Origin: Paenibacillus sp. J2TS4
GTDB lineage: Bacteria > Bacillota > Bacilli > Paenibacillales > NBRC-103111
DNA length: 64,000 bases
Reading direction: 5' to 3'
Assembly (NCBI RefSeq): GCF_018403245.1
Contig: NZ_BOSH01000004.1
Coordinates: 310,001 to 374,000, forward strand
The notes under the pieces were generated by a model, which worked only from the letters and a program-made list of their open reading frames with translations, was not told the DNA's origin and made no database searches. Each line of letters opens with the position of its first letter. Position 1 is the first letter of the stretch. Below, in pieces: positions 9,473 to 18,799 of the stretch. The position numbers were made by a program, and so were the translations under genes.

Positions 9473-9691
9473 AAAAACATGAGAATGAACAGTAAATACG
9501 ATCAATCTAATATTGATATGCATACGATCTAAAAATACTATCTATCTTTTAAGCTTGAACACTTGCTTTTTAGCTAGTAAAGTCATAAAATTTGGATGAG
9601 CGCACTACAAATTTTTTTTATCACTGAATAGTGATTTTTTTTATAGGTAATATGTGTCGATATAGTGAACAGCTAAAAAGGGGTGGACCTT

Positions 9692-11437
9692 GTGATTGAA
9701 CAATTGTCTTGGAAGATTGGGGGACAGCAGGGCGAGGGTGTGGAGAGTACTGACCGGATCTTCTCTACCGCATTGAACCGCCTGGGCTATTATTTGTACG
9801 GGTACCGTCACTTTTCCTCGCGAATTAAAGGCGGCCATACGAATAATAAAATTCGGATCAGTACGAAGCCGATTCGCGCTATTTCGGATGATCTCGATAT
9901 TTTGGTCGCATTCGACCAGGAAAGCATTGATCTAAACGCTGCGGAACTTCGCCCGAACGGGGTTGTGGTGGCTGATGCCAAGTTCAACCCGAACGTGCCG
10001 GATGGAGTCTCTGCGCGTTTATTTGCTGTTCCGATCACAGCCATCGCCGAAGAGCTGGGCACTTCGCTTATGAAGAATATGGTTGCGTCTGGAGCGTCCT
10101 GGGCTTTGCTGGGTCTTCCGCTCGATGTATTTAACAAGGCGGTAGAAGAGGAATTCGGCCGCAAGGGAGCTGCCGTCGTCGAGAAGAACCTCGAGGCCGT
10201 TAAGCGCGGAGCCGATTTTATTCTCGATCAAGCAGGTGGACCGTTAAGCGAATTCCAGCTTGCCCCTGCGGATGGCAAGCAGAAGCTGTTCATGATCGGC
10301 AATGACGCCATCGCTTTAGGCGCACTGGCTGCAGGCTGCCGCTTTATGCCAGCTTATCCGATCACCCCGGCTTCCGAGATTATGGAATATTTAATCAAGG
10401 CGCTGCCTAAATTTGGCGGAACTGTCATCCAGACGGAGGATGAGATCGCAGCGGTGTCTATGGCCATCGGCGCGAGCTATGGCGGCGTGCGTTCCATGAC
10501 TGCCTCCGCCGGACCGGGTCTGTCCCTCATGATGGAAGCAATCGGGCTGGCCGGAATGACCGAGACCCCGGTAGTAGTTGTAGATACGCAGCGTGGCGGC
10601 CCATCCACCGGCTTGCCGACGAAGCAGGAGCAAAGCGATATTAACGCGATGATTTACGGAACTCACGGAGAAATTCCGAAGATTGTCATTGCTCCCAGCA
10701 CGGTTGAAGAATGCTTCTACGATATGATCCAAGCCTTCAATCTTGCCGAGAAATACCAGTGTCCGGTCATTGTCATGACGGATTTGCAGCTCAGTCTGGG
10801 CAAGCAATCCGCTGAGCCGCTCGATTATAATAAGATTGTAATCGACCGCGGGCAATTGCTGAAGGAAGTTACCGAACGCGGGGACGGTTCCTTATTCAAA
10901 CGTTACGAATTCGCGGAAGACGGCATTTCTCCCCGTGTCCTGCCAGGAGTCAAGAACGGAATCCATCATGTGACCGGAGTAGAGCATGACGAGTCCGGGC
11001 GTCCATCGGAAAGCCCGGTTAACCGGAAACAAATGATGGAAAAGCGGATGGCCAAATTGAAAAATATTCAGGTGGATCATCCCATCCACGTCGACGCACC
11101 CCATGAGGATGCCGATATGGTTATTATTGGTATCGGCTCGACTGGCGGAACGATCGACGAAGCCCGCAGCAGATTGGCTGCCGATGGGATCAAGACGAAT
11201 CATTTGACCGTTCGTCTGCTGCATCCTTTCCCGGTTGATGAACTGAAGCCGCATATTGAAAAAGCGAAAAAAATTGTCGTTGTGGAGAACAACGCTACTG
11301 GACAATTAGCGTCGTTGATCAAGCTTCATCTCGGTTCTGCCGATAAGATCCACAACTTGTTGAAATATAATGGAAATCCGTTCCTTCCATCGGAAATTCA
11401 TAAAGAATGCAAGGGGCTGATCGCATGGCAACACTAA
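9692..11437 (+). CDS. korA: 2-oxoacid:acceptor oxidoreductase, alpha (gamma-alpha fused) subunit
   Basis: Large subunit of a two-subunit TPP-dependent 2-oxoacid:ferredoxin (acceptor) oxidoreductase, which decarboxylates a 2-oxoacid to acyl-CoA. The N-terminal gamma-type domain starts IEQLSWKIGGQQGEGVES and covers residues 1 to about 180. The PFOR/KOR alpha domain follows (GNDAIALGALAAGCRFMPAYPITPASEIMEYL split over residues 205-240), with a C-terminal domain II (MVIIGIGSTGGTIDEA). Length is 581 aa. I chose the GTG at 9692, 5 nt after AAGGGGTGG. The gene end overlaps korB by 13 nt. The substrate could be 2-oxoglutarate or pyruvate; the gene name is by convention. Confidence 0.9.
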   Translation: MIEQLSWKIGGQQGEGVESTDRIFSTALNRLGYYLYGYRHFSSRIKGGHTNNKIRISTKPIRAISDDLDILVAFDQESIDLNAAELRPNGVVVADAKFNPNVPDGVSARLFAVPITAIAEELGTSLMKNMVASGASWALLGLPLDVFNKAVEEEFGRKGAAVVEKNLEAVKRGADFILDQAGGPLSEFQLAPADGKQKLFMIGNDAIALGALAAGCRFMPAYPITPASEIMEYLIKALPKFGGTVIQTEDEIAAVSMAIGASYGGVRSMTASAGPGLSLMMEAIGLAGMTETPVVVVDTQRGGPSTGLPTKQEQSDINAMIYGTHGEIPKIVIAPSTVEECFYDMIQAFNLAEKYQCPVIVMTDLQLSLGKQSAEPLDYNKIVIDRGQLLKEVTERGDGSLFKRYEFAEDGISPRVLPGVKNGIHHVTGVEHDESGRPSESPVNRKQMMEKRMAKLKNIQVDHPIHVDAPHEDADMVIIGIGSTGGTIDEARSRLAADGIKTNHLTVRLLHPFPVDELKPHIEKAKKIVVVENNATGQLASLIKLHLGSADKIHNLLKYNGNPFLPSEIHKECKGLIAWQH

Positions 11438-12291
11438 AAGATTTTCGTAACAACGTCAAGCCAAACTGGTGTCCGGGATGCGGTGATTTCTCTGTTCAAG
11501 CTTCTATTCAGAGAGCTGCGGCTAATGTCGGCTTGGAGCCTGAGCAGTTAGCGGTCGTATCCGGTATCGGGTGCTCCGGACGAATTTCCGGGTATATTAA
11601 TGCCTACGGCTTTCACGGTACACACGGCAGATCGCTGCCGATTGCCCAAGGGTTGAAGATGGCCAACCGGGATCTCACCGTTGTAACGGCTGGCGGAGAC
11701 GGAGACGGCTTTGCGATTGGAATGGGTCATACGATTCATGCGATTCGTCGCAACATCGATATTACCTACATCGTTATGGATAACCAGATTTATGGCTTGA
11801 CCAAAGGACAACCTTCTCCACGAAGCGCGGAAGGCTTTAAGACGAAGGGAGCTCCTCATGGGGCTATCGAGACGGCTCTGGCTCCATTAGAGCTTGCTCT
11901 GGCTGCAGGAGCGACATTCGTAGCGCAATCGTTCTCCAGTAATCTGAAGCAGCTAACCTCGTTAATCGAGCAGGCGATTAATCATAAAGGCTTCTCATTC
12001 ATCAATGTGTTCAGCCCCTGCGTCACTTTCAACAAAATTAATACCTATGATTGGTTTAAAGAAAATATTGTTGATATCGACGGGCTGCCTGACTACGATC
12101 CTTCCAACCGGGCGTTGGCGATGATGAAGCTGATGGAGACGAACGGAATGTTGACCGGTCTGATCTATCAAGATACGAGCAAGAAAAGCTACGCGGAAAT
12201 GGTAACCGGATTTAGAGAAGAGCCGTTGGCTCATCAGGATATTAAAATAAGCGAAGACGATTTTGCCAAGCTTCTTGCCGAGTTCAAGTAA
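11425..12291 (+). CDS. korB: 2-oxoacid:acceptor oxidoreductase, beta (TPP-binding) subunit
   Basis: Partner of KorA, carrying thiamine diphosphate. The TPP site GGDGDGFAIGMGHTIHAIRRN with NQIYGLTKGQPSPRS is complete. WCPGCGD near the N-terminus and GIGCSGR provide the cysteine-containing segments typical of these beta subunits. Length is 288 aa. The start is the ATG at 11425 (MATLKDFRN) behind AAGGGG, inside the korA 3' end, so translation is coupled. A perfect terminator follows. Confidence 0.92.
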   Translation: MATLKDFRNNVKPNWCPGCGDFSVQASIQRAAANVGLEPEQLAVVSGIGCSGRISGYINAYGFHGTHGRSLPIAQGLKMANRDLTVVTAGGDGDGFAIGMGHTIHAIRRNIDITYIVMDNQIYGLTKGQPSPRSAEGFKTKGAPHGAIETALAPLELALAAGATFVAQSFSSNLKQLTSLIEQAINHKGFSFINVFSPCVTFNKINTYDWFKENIVDIDGLPDYDPSNRALAMMKLMETNGMLTGLIYQDTSKKSYAEMVTGFREEPLAHQDIKISEDDFAKLLAEFK

Positions 12292-12306
12292 ACGGTCTGC
12301 AACCGA

Positions 12307-12339
12307 CCTATGATACGATCAGCGTATCATAGGTCTTTT
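12307..12339 (+). terminator. Rho-independent terminator after korB
   Basis: Perfect 10-bp stem CCTATGATAC / GTATCATAGG with a 7-nt loop and a T-tail. Confidence 0.93.
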
Positions 12340-12450
12340 TAAATTGCGTTTATTCGGTTTTCCAAACTCGGGCCGCATGGATTATTGGATCACCCGACGG
12401 GTCCAATATGTTGAAAGTTATTCAAACAATCCGGAAAAGGTATTCCATTT

Positions 12451-12480
12451 TTGTCTTTCCTTACGGTACAATGGTATAAT
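12451..12480 (+). promoter_or_regulatory. Putative SigA promoter for miaB-ricA
   Basis: TTGTCT and TATAAT with an 18-nt spacer; the -10 is consensus. It is located 39 nt upstream of the miaB ATG. Confidence 0.5.
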
Positions 12481-12518
12481 GGGTTGACTATGATTTTGAC
12501 GAGAGGAAGAGCTGCAGA

Positions 12519-14003
12519 ATGAATAACAATCCCAAGGTAGCCGACAAGGATTATTCCATATACTTTCAGCCCCCCTCTTTGAAGGATGCGAAGAAACGCG
12601 GAAAGGAAGACATCCGGGTTCATTACGACTTTTCCATTCCGGAATCGTTAAAGGGCTTGGGGGAAGGCAAATTTTATATGATCCGTACTTACGGATGTCA
12701 GATGAATGAGCATGATACCGAGACGATGAAAGGAATGCTTGATTTGATGGGCTTCCAGTCTACGGACGATAAGATGGAAGCAGACGTCATCCTGCTCAAT
12801 ACTTGCGCCATTCGCGAGAATGCGGAGGACAAGGTGTTCGGAGAATTAGGACATCTTAAATCCTTGAAGGCGGAGAAGCCGTCGCTGCTTCTCGGAGTTT
12901 GTGGCTGCATGTCCCAGGAGGAAGCGGTCGTTAACCGGATCATGAAGAAGCATCCGTTTGTCGATATCATCTTCGGGACCCATAACATTCACCGTCTCCC
13001 GCAGCTGCTTCAGGAAGCTTATTTCAGCAAGGAGATGGTTGTCGAGGTATGGTCCAAGGAAGGAGATATTATTGAGAACCTTCCGAAGAGACGCGAAGGA
13101 CTTCGCGCATGGGTTAACATTATGTACGGCTGCGATAAATTCTGTACGTATTGCATCGTACCGTATACACGCGGGAAAGAACGGAGTCGAAGACCGCAGG
13201 ACGTGCTTGCGGAGGTTCGCGATTTAGCTCGGCGCGGATTCCAGGAGATTACGCTGCTTGGTCAGAATGTGAATGCGTATGGCAAAGATTTTGAAGATAT
13301 CGAGTATCAATTCGGAGATTTAATGAACGACATTCACAAAATCGATATCCCTAGAGTTCGCTTTACGACTTCCCATCCGCGGGATTTTGACGATTATTTA
13401 ATCGAAGTGCTGAGTAAAAAAGGGAATCTGATGGAGCATATCCATCTTCCGGTTCAATCGGGAAGCTCCCAAATATTGAAAAAAATGAGCCGTAAATATA
13501 ACCGTGAGCGGTATCTGGAATTAGTGCACAAAATAAGGAAAGCCATTCCGGATGTCGTTCTGACGACCGATATTATTGTCGGTTTCCCGGGAGAGACGGA
13601 TGAGCAGTTCGAGGAGACGATGTCTCTTGTTAAAGAGGTGGGGTACGATTCCGCCTTTACATTCATCTACTCGCCGCGGGAAGGAACTCCGGCCGCTGCT
13701 ATGGAGGATAATGTTCCGGAAGCGGTCAAGAAGGAACGGTTGTACCGGTTGAATGAATTGATAACAGAGCTGAGCAAGAAGAGTAACGATAAGCTGCTTG
13801 GTCAAGTGGTCGAAGTGCTGGTCGAAGGGGAAAGCAAGACGAATCCGGATGTCCTCTCTGCTCGGACGCGGACTAACAAGCTGGTCCACTTTACAGGAAG
13901 TAAAGAGTTGGTCGGCAAGCGGGTTCATGTTCAAGTAACCGAGACACAAACTTGGCTGGTCAAGGGCGAACTGGTGCCCGATTCCGTCCAGACGGCTATC
14001 TAA
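12519..14003 (+). CDS. miaB: tRNA-2-methylthio-N6-dimethylallyladenosine synthase
   Basis: Radical-SAM enzyme adding the 2-methylthio group to i6A37 of tRNAs. Domains: an N-terminal UPF0004 domain with cysteines in [26 protein letters not shown] and [10 protein letters not shown]; radical SAM with [20 protein letters not shown]; and a C-terminal TRAM domain. The 494 aa length is close to the 509 aa Bacillus enzyme. It is followed by ricA at 52 nt, as in Bacillus (ymcB-ymcA). Confidence 0.95.
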   Translation: MNNNPKVADKDYSIYFQPPSLKDAKKRGKEDIRVHYDFSIPESLKGLGEGKFYMIRTYGCQMNEHDTETMKGMLDLMGFQSTDDKMEADVILLNTCAIRENAEDKVFGELGHLKSLKAEKPSLLLGVCGCMSQEEAVVNRIMKKHPFVDIIFGTHNIHRLPQLLQEAYFSKEMVVEVWSKEGDIIENLPKRREGLRAWVNIMYGCDKFCTYCIVPYTRGKERSRRPQDVLAEVRDLARRGFQEITLLGQNVNAYGKDFEDIEYQFGDLMNDIHKIDIPRVRFTTSHPRDFDDYLIEVLSKKGNLMEHIHLPVQSGSSQILKKMSRKYNRERYLELVHKIRKAIPDVVLTTDIIVGFPGETDEQFEETMSLVKEVGYDSAFTFIYSPREGTPAAAMEDNVPEAVKKERLYRLNELITELSKKSNDKLLGQVVEVLVEGESKTNPDVLSARTRTNKLVHFTGSKELVGKRVHVQVTETQTWLVKGELVPDSVQTAI

Positions 14004-14055
14004 ACCTGCAATACAACAATAGCCCTTCATTTATAAAGAACAGGGGATGAAATCG

Positions 14056-14508
14056 ATGAGCACAAAGGCTCGGATCTTAAAAAATGGAATGTATCAGTTT
14101 GATACTAAAGATTTGATCATACGCGACGATATTATGGAGAAGGCAAAAGAGCTTGCCGGGCTGATCTCCACTTCGACTGAAGTTCAATATTATAGGAAAG
14201 CGGAAATGCAAATTCGCAACAACGATCATGTGCAAGGGTTGATTAAACAAATTAAAAAGAAGCAAAAAGAGGCCGTCGCCTTCGAAAAAACGTTCCGCAA
14301 CCCGGACATGGTTAAAAAAATCGAAGAGGAAATTGAGACCTTGCAGAATGAGCTCGACCAAATTCCAATCGTCAGTGAATTCCAGCAAAGTCAACATGAT
14401 ATTAATTACTTGCTCCAATTGGTAATGGGTATTGTCAAAGACACCGTTTCCGAGAAGATTGAGTTGGATCAGGCTAAAGTAGAAGATCCTGAAAACTGCA
14501 GCGATTGA
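14056..14508 (+). CDS. ricA: RicA/YmcA family protein
   Basis: Member of the YlbF/YmcA family. In Bacillus, RicA forms a complex with RicF and RicT that affects RNase Y activity, biofilm, competence and sporulation. The sequence is a helical DUF964-type protein (KAKELAGLISTSTEVQYYRKAE, then a coiled-coil middle and a C-terminal VSEFQQSQHDINYLLQLVMGI split here for length). I prefer the ATG at 14056 over 14047, because the Shine-Dalgarno AGGGG abuts the latter. Its presence beside miaB, and with rny in the same window, fits the shared role. Confidence 0.88.
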   Translation: MSTKARILKNGMYQFDTKDLIIRDDIMEKAKELAGLISTSTEVQYYRKAEMQIRNNDHVQGLIKQIKKKQKEAVAFEKTFRNPDMVKKIEEEIETLQNELDQIPIVSEFQQSQHDINYLLQLVMGIVKDTVSEKIELDQAKVEDPENCSD

Positions 14509-14530
14509 CAGGTCTAACGTTAAAGCCTGA

Positions 14531-14573
14531 CAGCACTTGAAGGAGGTTCATCTTTCCTTTAGGTGCTGTTTTC
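14531..14573 (+). terminator. Rho-independent terminator after ricA
   Basis: CAGCACTTGAAGGA / TCCTTTAGGTGCTG stem (one mismatch region) followed by TTTTCT. In Bacillus this position precedes cotE-mutS; here a permease gene follows instead. Confidence 0.8.
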
Positions 14574-14605
14574 TATTGGATCGGCAAGGGAAGGGGAGAG
14601 CAGTA

Positions 14606-15952
14606 ATGAACAATTCCGATAGTCAAGCTCTGCTCTATCGGCTGAATGATCGTCCCCAAGGGACAGTTTTATGGTTGTCCGCTATTCAGTGGTTTATCTT
14701 TATGCTGGCCAATTTCGTCACGGTACCTATTGTACTTGGACAGACGTTGGGTCTGGGAGGAGAAGAGATTGCACTCTTCACAAGCCGAACCTTATTTCTT
14801 TGCGGCTTAATCGGAGGGCTTCAGGTTCTGTTCGGTCATCGGCTTCCAATCATTGAAGGACCTGCCGGAATGTGGTGGGGGGTCTTCCTTGTATTAATTA
14901 CAATGAATGCCCAGCTCGGAGGAACGACGGAGACATTGCTGGCCGAGCTGCAGATGGGTCTGATAGTGAGCTCCCTGGTGTTTATACTGATCGCTTTGTT
15001 CCGGCTTCTTCATCGGTTAAGGGCGCTGTTTACTCCGATCATTACCGGCACTTTTCTTATTTTATTGGCCATGCAGGTGTCCAAATCATTAGTGGAAGGC
15101 ATTCTCGGTATCGGGTATGAAGGAAGCGAGCATGTTCTTCCGAAGATCGTCTTGTTATCCCTGCTATTAATTTCGATTACGGTCGGATTAATGATGAAGG
15201 CTAAAGGAATTATTCAGAGCATGGCGATCCTGATTGGTCTAGGCACGGGCTGGCTGCTTTTTGCCGTCCTTGGAATGGTACGATTTCCAGAGGGGCAGAC
15301 TCCATGGGTCGCCTTGCCGGAAATCTTCCCATTCGGAGCTCCCCAATGGAATACGGGAGTCGTTATTACATGTGTCATCACGTCGCTTATTCTGCTATCG
15401 AATTTGATTGCAAGCATTCAAGTATTCGCGGTGTCGGCCGGGGAGAAGACTACCGATTCCATGCTCAATAAAGGTTCTTTTATTACAGGAGTCGGAACGC
15501 TTCTGTCCGGATTATTCGGTACCATTGCGGCCGTTCCTTTAACTGCTGCGGCCAGTCTGGTCGCTCTTACGCGAATCGCTTCGGGGCTGCCTTTTTTAAT
15601 CGCCTCAATCGGCTTTGTCGTATTGGGGCTGCTTCCCAAGGTGGGCCAATGGCTGAGCTCCATTCCCCAGCCGGTTGGATACGCCATTCTTTTTACCGTA
15701 TTCGGGCAGCTACTAGGCTTTGGCTTGCGAGATTTAAAGCAGTTGAAGCTGGATCAGAGGGATTTGTTCGTGGTCGGCTTCTCTTTGCTGGCCGGGATCG
15801 GGCTGCTGTTTGTTCCCGGACACGCTTGGGAAGGGCTGCCTTCGATCGTCGGTTTTTTGTTGGGGAACGGGTTAATTGTCGGGGTTACGATTGCGGTTCT
15901 ATTGGAGCATGTTATTTTTAGAGTAAAGAAAGAAGAAGCAGACCCGCAATAA
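14606..15952 (+). CDS. NCS2 family nucleobase (uracil/xanthine-type) permease
   Basis: Membrane transporter of 448 aa with about 12-14 hydrophobic segments, of the nucleobase:cation symporter-2 family. IEGPAGMWWG and the region around AAVPLTAAASLVALTRIASG correspond to the substrate-site segments. The start is the ATG at 14606 (MNNSDSQALLY), 9 nt after GGGGAGAG; upstream in-frame codons overlap the ricA terminator. The substrate is not resolvable. It is single and ends close to a bidirectional terminator shared with mgtC. Confidence 0.8.
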   Translation: MNNSDSQALLYRLNDRPQGTVLWLSAIQWFIFMLANFVTVPIVLGQTLGLGGEEIALFTSRTLFLCGLIGGLQVLFGHRLPIIEGPAGMWWGVFLVLITMNAQLGGTTETLLAELQMGLIVSSLVFILIALFRLLHRLRALFTPIITGTFLILLAMQVSKSLVEGILGIGYEGSEHVLPKIVLLSLLLISITVGLMMKAKGIIQSMAILIGLGTGWLLFAVLGMVRFPEGQTPWVALPEIFPFGAPQWNTGVVITCVITSLILLSNLIASIQVFAVSAGEKTTDSMLNKGSFITGVGTLLSGLFGTIAAVPLTAAASLVALTRIASGLPFLIASIGFVVLGLLPKVGQWLSSIPQPVGYAILFTVFGQLLGFGLRDLKQLKLDQRDLFVVGFSLLAGIGLLFVPGHAWEGLPSIVGFLLGNGLIVGVTIAVLLEHVIFRVKKEEADPQ

Positions 15953-16037
15953 AATAAAAACATGTTCCTACTGTAAGTGACAGAAGAATCTGTCTTTGGC
16001 TGGTTAAGAGAGAAGGGCCAGGAAATCAGATTCAGAT

Positions 16038-16270
16038 AAAAAGACCGGGGCGCTATATACCCGGCACTAAAGATATCATAGCTCATGAAGTGGAGAAAGA
16101 AAGATGCTTCCAGGGCGAGTTTTGGCTTTGTATTCCTACCATCCGAAGGCCTATCCATATAGAAGGAATACAAAACAAGATGTTTGAAGCTTCGGAGGCA
16201 CTTTCCTTTCGGAACGGAATGATAGCTTTATTTAGTGCCACATATATAGATTGTGCAGCCCGGTCTTTTT
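16038..16270. terminator. Bidirectional terminator split by an inserted repeat element
   Basis: Perfect 12-bp arms AAAAAGACCGGG (16038-16049) and CCCGGTCTTTTT (16259-16270) flank a 200-bp MITE-like element. Without the insert the arms would form a typical A/T-flanked hairpin between the convergent permease and mgtC genes. With it, the loop is about 209 nt. Confidence 0.7.
16053..16249. repeat. MITE-like dispersed repeat A, copy 1
   Basis: A 197-bp unit with terminal inverted repeats CTATATACCCGGCACTAAA and TTTAGTGCCACATATATAG (16 of 19 paired). The body is nearly identical to 59226-59398 and its right half matches 45190-45278. It contains an internal 11-bp inverted pair TTTGTATTCCT / AGGAATACAAA. 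No transposase. It lies inside the loop of a terminator. It could be a non-autonomous mobile element or a structured RNA. Confidence 0.75.
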
Positions 16271-16303
16271 CCTCGTTATAGAGTCACTTTATGGGTTACT
16301 TCA

Positions 16304-16984
16304 TCATTGTACTCCGACAGCCTTGACCTCGTTCATTTCCTGAATCAGGCTCATTAATTGTTCCGAGCTCAGACTGCTGGGAAGCCGGACAATCATTTCT
16401 AATTCGATCATCGGCTGCTGTTCCTTCTTATGGAGCCATTTCTCTGCATGAAAGTTCAGGATGGCGATGCTCTTCTCCGTTAACGCGCGCTGAAGAGTCT
16501 CTACGGCACCCGGCTGGTCCTCCATCTTGATGGTCAACTGCTCTGTCTTAGGCCCCTCAAGCCAGTTAAAGCGGCCATGCAGCAGCACTTGCGCTATGAG
16601 GATCAGGACGGTTACACTGACTCCAACCCAATACAGCCCTGCTCCAATAGCCATCCCGATGCCGGAAGTGGCCCAGATACCGGCTGCGGTTGTCAAGCTC
16701 TTGACCGTTTGGCGCTGTAGAAAGATCATTCCGGCCCCCAAAAAACTGACTCCACTTACGACTTGAGCAGCAATACGGGACGGATCGAGGCTTAAATTAG
16801 CCCAACCGATCTGATCCTGAAATCCGTATTTGGAGACGAGAATCATCAAAGCAGCACCTACCGATACCATAAAATGAGTCCGTATTCCCGCATCTTTCAT
16901 CCGGTTTTTTCTCTCATAGCCAATGAGAGCTCCGCATATTCCGGCAACAAGAAGGCGAAGCATGTAAGCGAGTAACATCTTCAT
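16304..16984 (-). CDS. MgtC/SapB family membrane protein
   Basis: Protein of 226 aa with an N-terminal MgtC domain of four to five transmembrane helices (LLVAGICGALIGYERK, GIRTHFMVSVGAALMILVS, SFLGAGMIF, GIWATSGIGMAIGAGLY). A soluble ACT-like C-terminal domain follows (QLTIKMEDQPGAVETLQRAL). The family is linked to growth in low Mg2+ and inhibition of F-type ATPase in pathogens; the role in this organism is unknown. The start is ambiguous between ATG at 16984 and ATG at 16975 behind GCAGGTG. It is convergent with the permease gene. Confidence 0.85.
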   Translation of the reverse strand: MKMLLAYMLRLLVAGICGALIGYERKNRMKDAGIRTHFMVSVGAALMILVSKYGFQDQIGWANLSLDPSRIAAQVVSGVSFLGAGMIFLQRQTVKSLTTAAGIWATSGIGMAIGAGLYWVGVSVTVLILIAQVLLHGRFNWLEGPKTEQLTIKMEDQPGAVETLQRALTEKSIAILNFHAEKWLHKKEQQPMIELEMIVRLPSSLSSEQLMSLIQEMNEVKAVGVQ

Positions 16985-17452
16985 CACCTGCCTAGTTTAA
17001 AATGTTAAAATCAAGTGAATGGCGCAGGAGGCTACTAATAACTAGGACGACTTTTTTGGGGAATAGGTAAAAGTATACCATAAAATGTAAAGCGTTTGTT
17101 GAAAAAATGACGAAAAAAATCTAGAAATGCGATGAATTAATTCACTGCAGCTTTCCGGTTGAAGATTAGGTGAGAGCAAGACAGCGGATGCGTTATAATA
17201 AGAAATAAATATTTTCTTCATTCAATTGAATCACCTCTATTATGGCGCATAGCCGGTTTTTTACCCAAAAAAACGCGGAATAAAGATACTCGTTTCGACT
17301 ATCCGTAATTGAAACGGATCTCCTCGATGGATTCAATGGGATCAAATCGTTTTACCATAATTATATAAATATAGATGATCCATTAGTCGGAAATATCTCC
17401 CGTAAATAAATTAATTTAGGTCATGCCTCTCAAGAAAGGAGGAAAATATACA
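16985..17452. other. Intergenic region without a recognised gene
   Basis: About 470 bp, AT-rich, between the divergent mgtC and mug genes. I see no convincing ORF, terminator or known riboswitch. Promoters for both genes must lie here. Confidence 0.4.
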
Positions 17453-18019
17453 ATGAGCAGAGCCATTCCCGATCATTTGCGGACAGGCTTAAAATTGCTG
17501 TTCGTCGGGTATAACCCGAGCTTGAAGTCAGGAGAAACCGGGCATCATTACGCCAATCCGAATAATCGTTTTTGGCGAGTTCTATATGAAGCGGGTCTAA
17601 CCCCCCGTAAATATTCGCCTGAAGAGGATGGAGAGCTTTTAGCCCTCGGGTATGGGTTTACTAACATCGTAGACCGACCGACCCGAACGGCTGCGGAAAT
17701 TAATAAGGAGGAGTATGAGGCAGGGCGGAAGAAGCTCCGTGCTAAAATCGAAGACTTGCGGCCGCAAGTCGTATGCTTTGTCGGCAAAGGAGTGTACCAG
17801 CAATATAGCAAAAAGAGAACGGTATCCTGGGGGATCCAGGAGGAATCGACGGTTCCCGGGGTTATAGACTTTGTAGCTCCTTCAACAAGCGGATTGGTCC
17901 GGATGAGCCTGGAGGACATGACAGCGATCTTCCGTCAATTAAAATCGATATGGGCCACACCCGAAGAAACAGGTTCTAACGAACAGAGAAACGAACGGAG
18001 AAAGGAAGATGAAGAATGA
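17453..18019 (+). CDS. mug: Mismatch-specific uracil/thymine DNA glycosylase (Mug/TDG family)
   Basis: Base-excision repair enzyme removing U or T opposite G. The family motif is present as VGYNPSLKSGETGHHYANP then NNRFW, and the C-terminal VAPSTSGLVRMSLEDM helix provides the insertion region. Length is 188 aa. The start is the ATG at 17453 behind AAAGGAGGAAAATATACA. It overlaps the next gene by 4 nt (ATGA), indicating an operon with the phosphodiesterase. Confidence 0.9.
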   Translation: MSRAIPDHLRTGLKLLFVGYNPSLKSGETGHHYANPNNRFWRVLYEAGLTPRKYSPEEDGELLALGYGFTNIVDRPTRTAAEINKEEYEAGRKKLRAKIEDLRPQVVCFVGKGVYQQYSKKRTVSWGIQEESTVPGVIDFVAPSTSGLVRMSLEDMTAIFRQLKSIWATPEETGSNEQRNERRKEDEE

Positions 18020-18513
18020 AAATAGGAATCCTATCAGATACCCACATGCCGCGTTATGCGAAGCAGCTTCCGAAAGCGGTAAGAGAAGGCCTCGAAGGGG
18101 TCGAATTGATCATCCATGCGGGGGATTGGCAGTCTATGTGGGTATACGATGAACTGTCCCTCATTGCTCCGGTAGAGGGGGTGGCGGGAAATACGGATGG
18201 ATGGGATATTTACGAACGGTTCGGGGAGCGTAAGCTGCTGCGGCTGGCGGAGTATAAAATCGGCGTGGTGCATGGTCACGGGATCGGCAAGACTACGGAA
18301 ATTCGCGCCTATGAAGCGTTCCAAGACGAATCGGTCGATGCGATCATATTCGGGCATTCGCATGTTCCATTAAACATTCGTCACGAAGGAGTTCTGCTCT
18401 TTAATCCGGGCTCTCCTACCGATAAGCGAAGACAGCCTCTGTATTCGTTCGGAAAGATGACGTTGGGGGAAGAGCTGACGGCGGAGCATGTTTTTTTTGA
18501 GGATAAATCGTAG
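18016..18513 (+). CDS. YfcE/MJ0936-type metallophosphodiesterase
   Basis: Small calcineurin-like phosphoesterase, 165 aa. All metal motifs are visible: SDTHMPR, HAGDW, GNTDGWD, VVHGHGIG and FGHSHVP. Family members hydrolyse phosphodiesters in a Mn2+-dependent way; the physiological substrate is unknown. It is translationally coupled to mug. Confidence 0.88.
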   Translation: MKIGILSDTHMPRYAKQLPKAVREGLEGVELIIHAGDWQSMWVYDELSLIAPVEGVAGNTDGWDIYERFGERKLLRLAEYKIGVVHGHGIGKTTEIRAYEAFQDESVDAIIFGHSHVPLNIRHEGVLLFNPGSPTDKRRQPLYSFGKMTLGEELTAEHVFFEDKS

Positions 18514-18712
18514 CGCTATTGCAGCGTCACCCGATTGGCTTCTTAAATGTATGGCAAAAAGGAATGTCCCGAAAACGAAGGCTGGCGTTATAATGTTTCC
18601 ATTCTTCCCATATTAGTTAAATAACGGTTGTCAAACCGTCAGCCTTCGGATGAGGACTACATATGGCTGTGTGATAATCTTTGTAAAATTAGTTCTATTT
18701 TATTGTTATCAA

Positions 18713-18740
18713 TTGAAATATTGTTACTCGATGGTATAAT
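18713..18740 (+). promoter_or_regulatory. Putative SigA promoter for the serine hydrolase gene
   Basis: TTGAAA, a 16-nt spacer and a consensus TATAAT, 60 nt upstream of the ATG at 18800. Confidence 0.6.
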
Positions 18741-18799
18741 AAAACCAACTGAAAGCGATAACAGAGTCAAATGATCGCGAAAAGGAGGTATGGTAGTTA

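Noticed and set aside
16090..16281. Small ORFs within repeat A, on both strands and recurring at 59094-59321
   Set aside because: They recur only because the repeat recurs; frames extend into unrelated flanks and lack ribosome sites. Structure conservation explains the repeat better than coding.
16985..17452. M-box Mg2+ riboswitch for mgtC
   Set aside because: The upstream side of mgtC shows no recognisable M-box pairing or terminator before the start codon.
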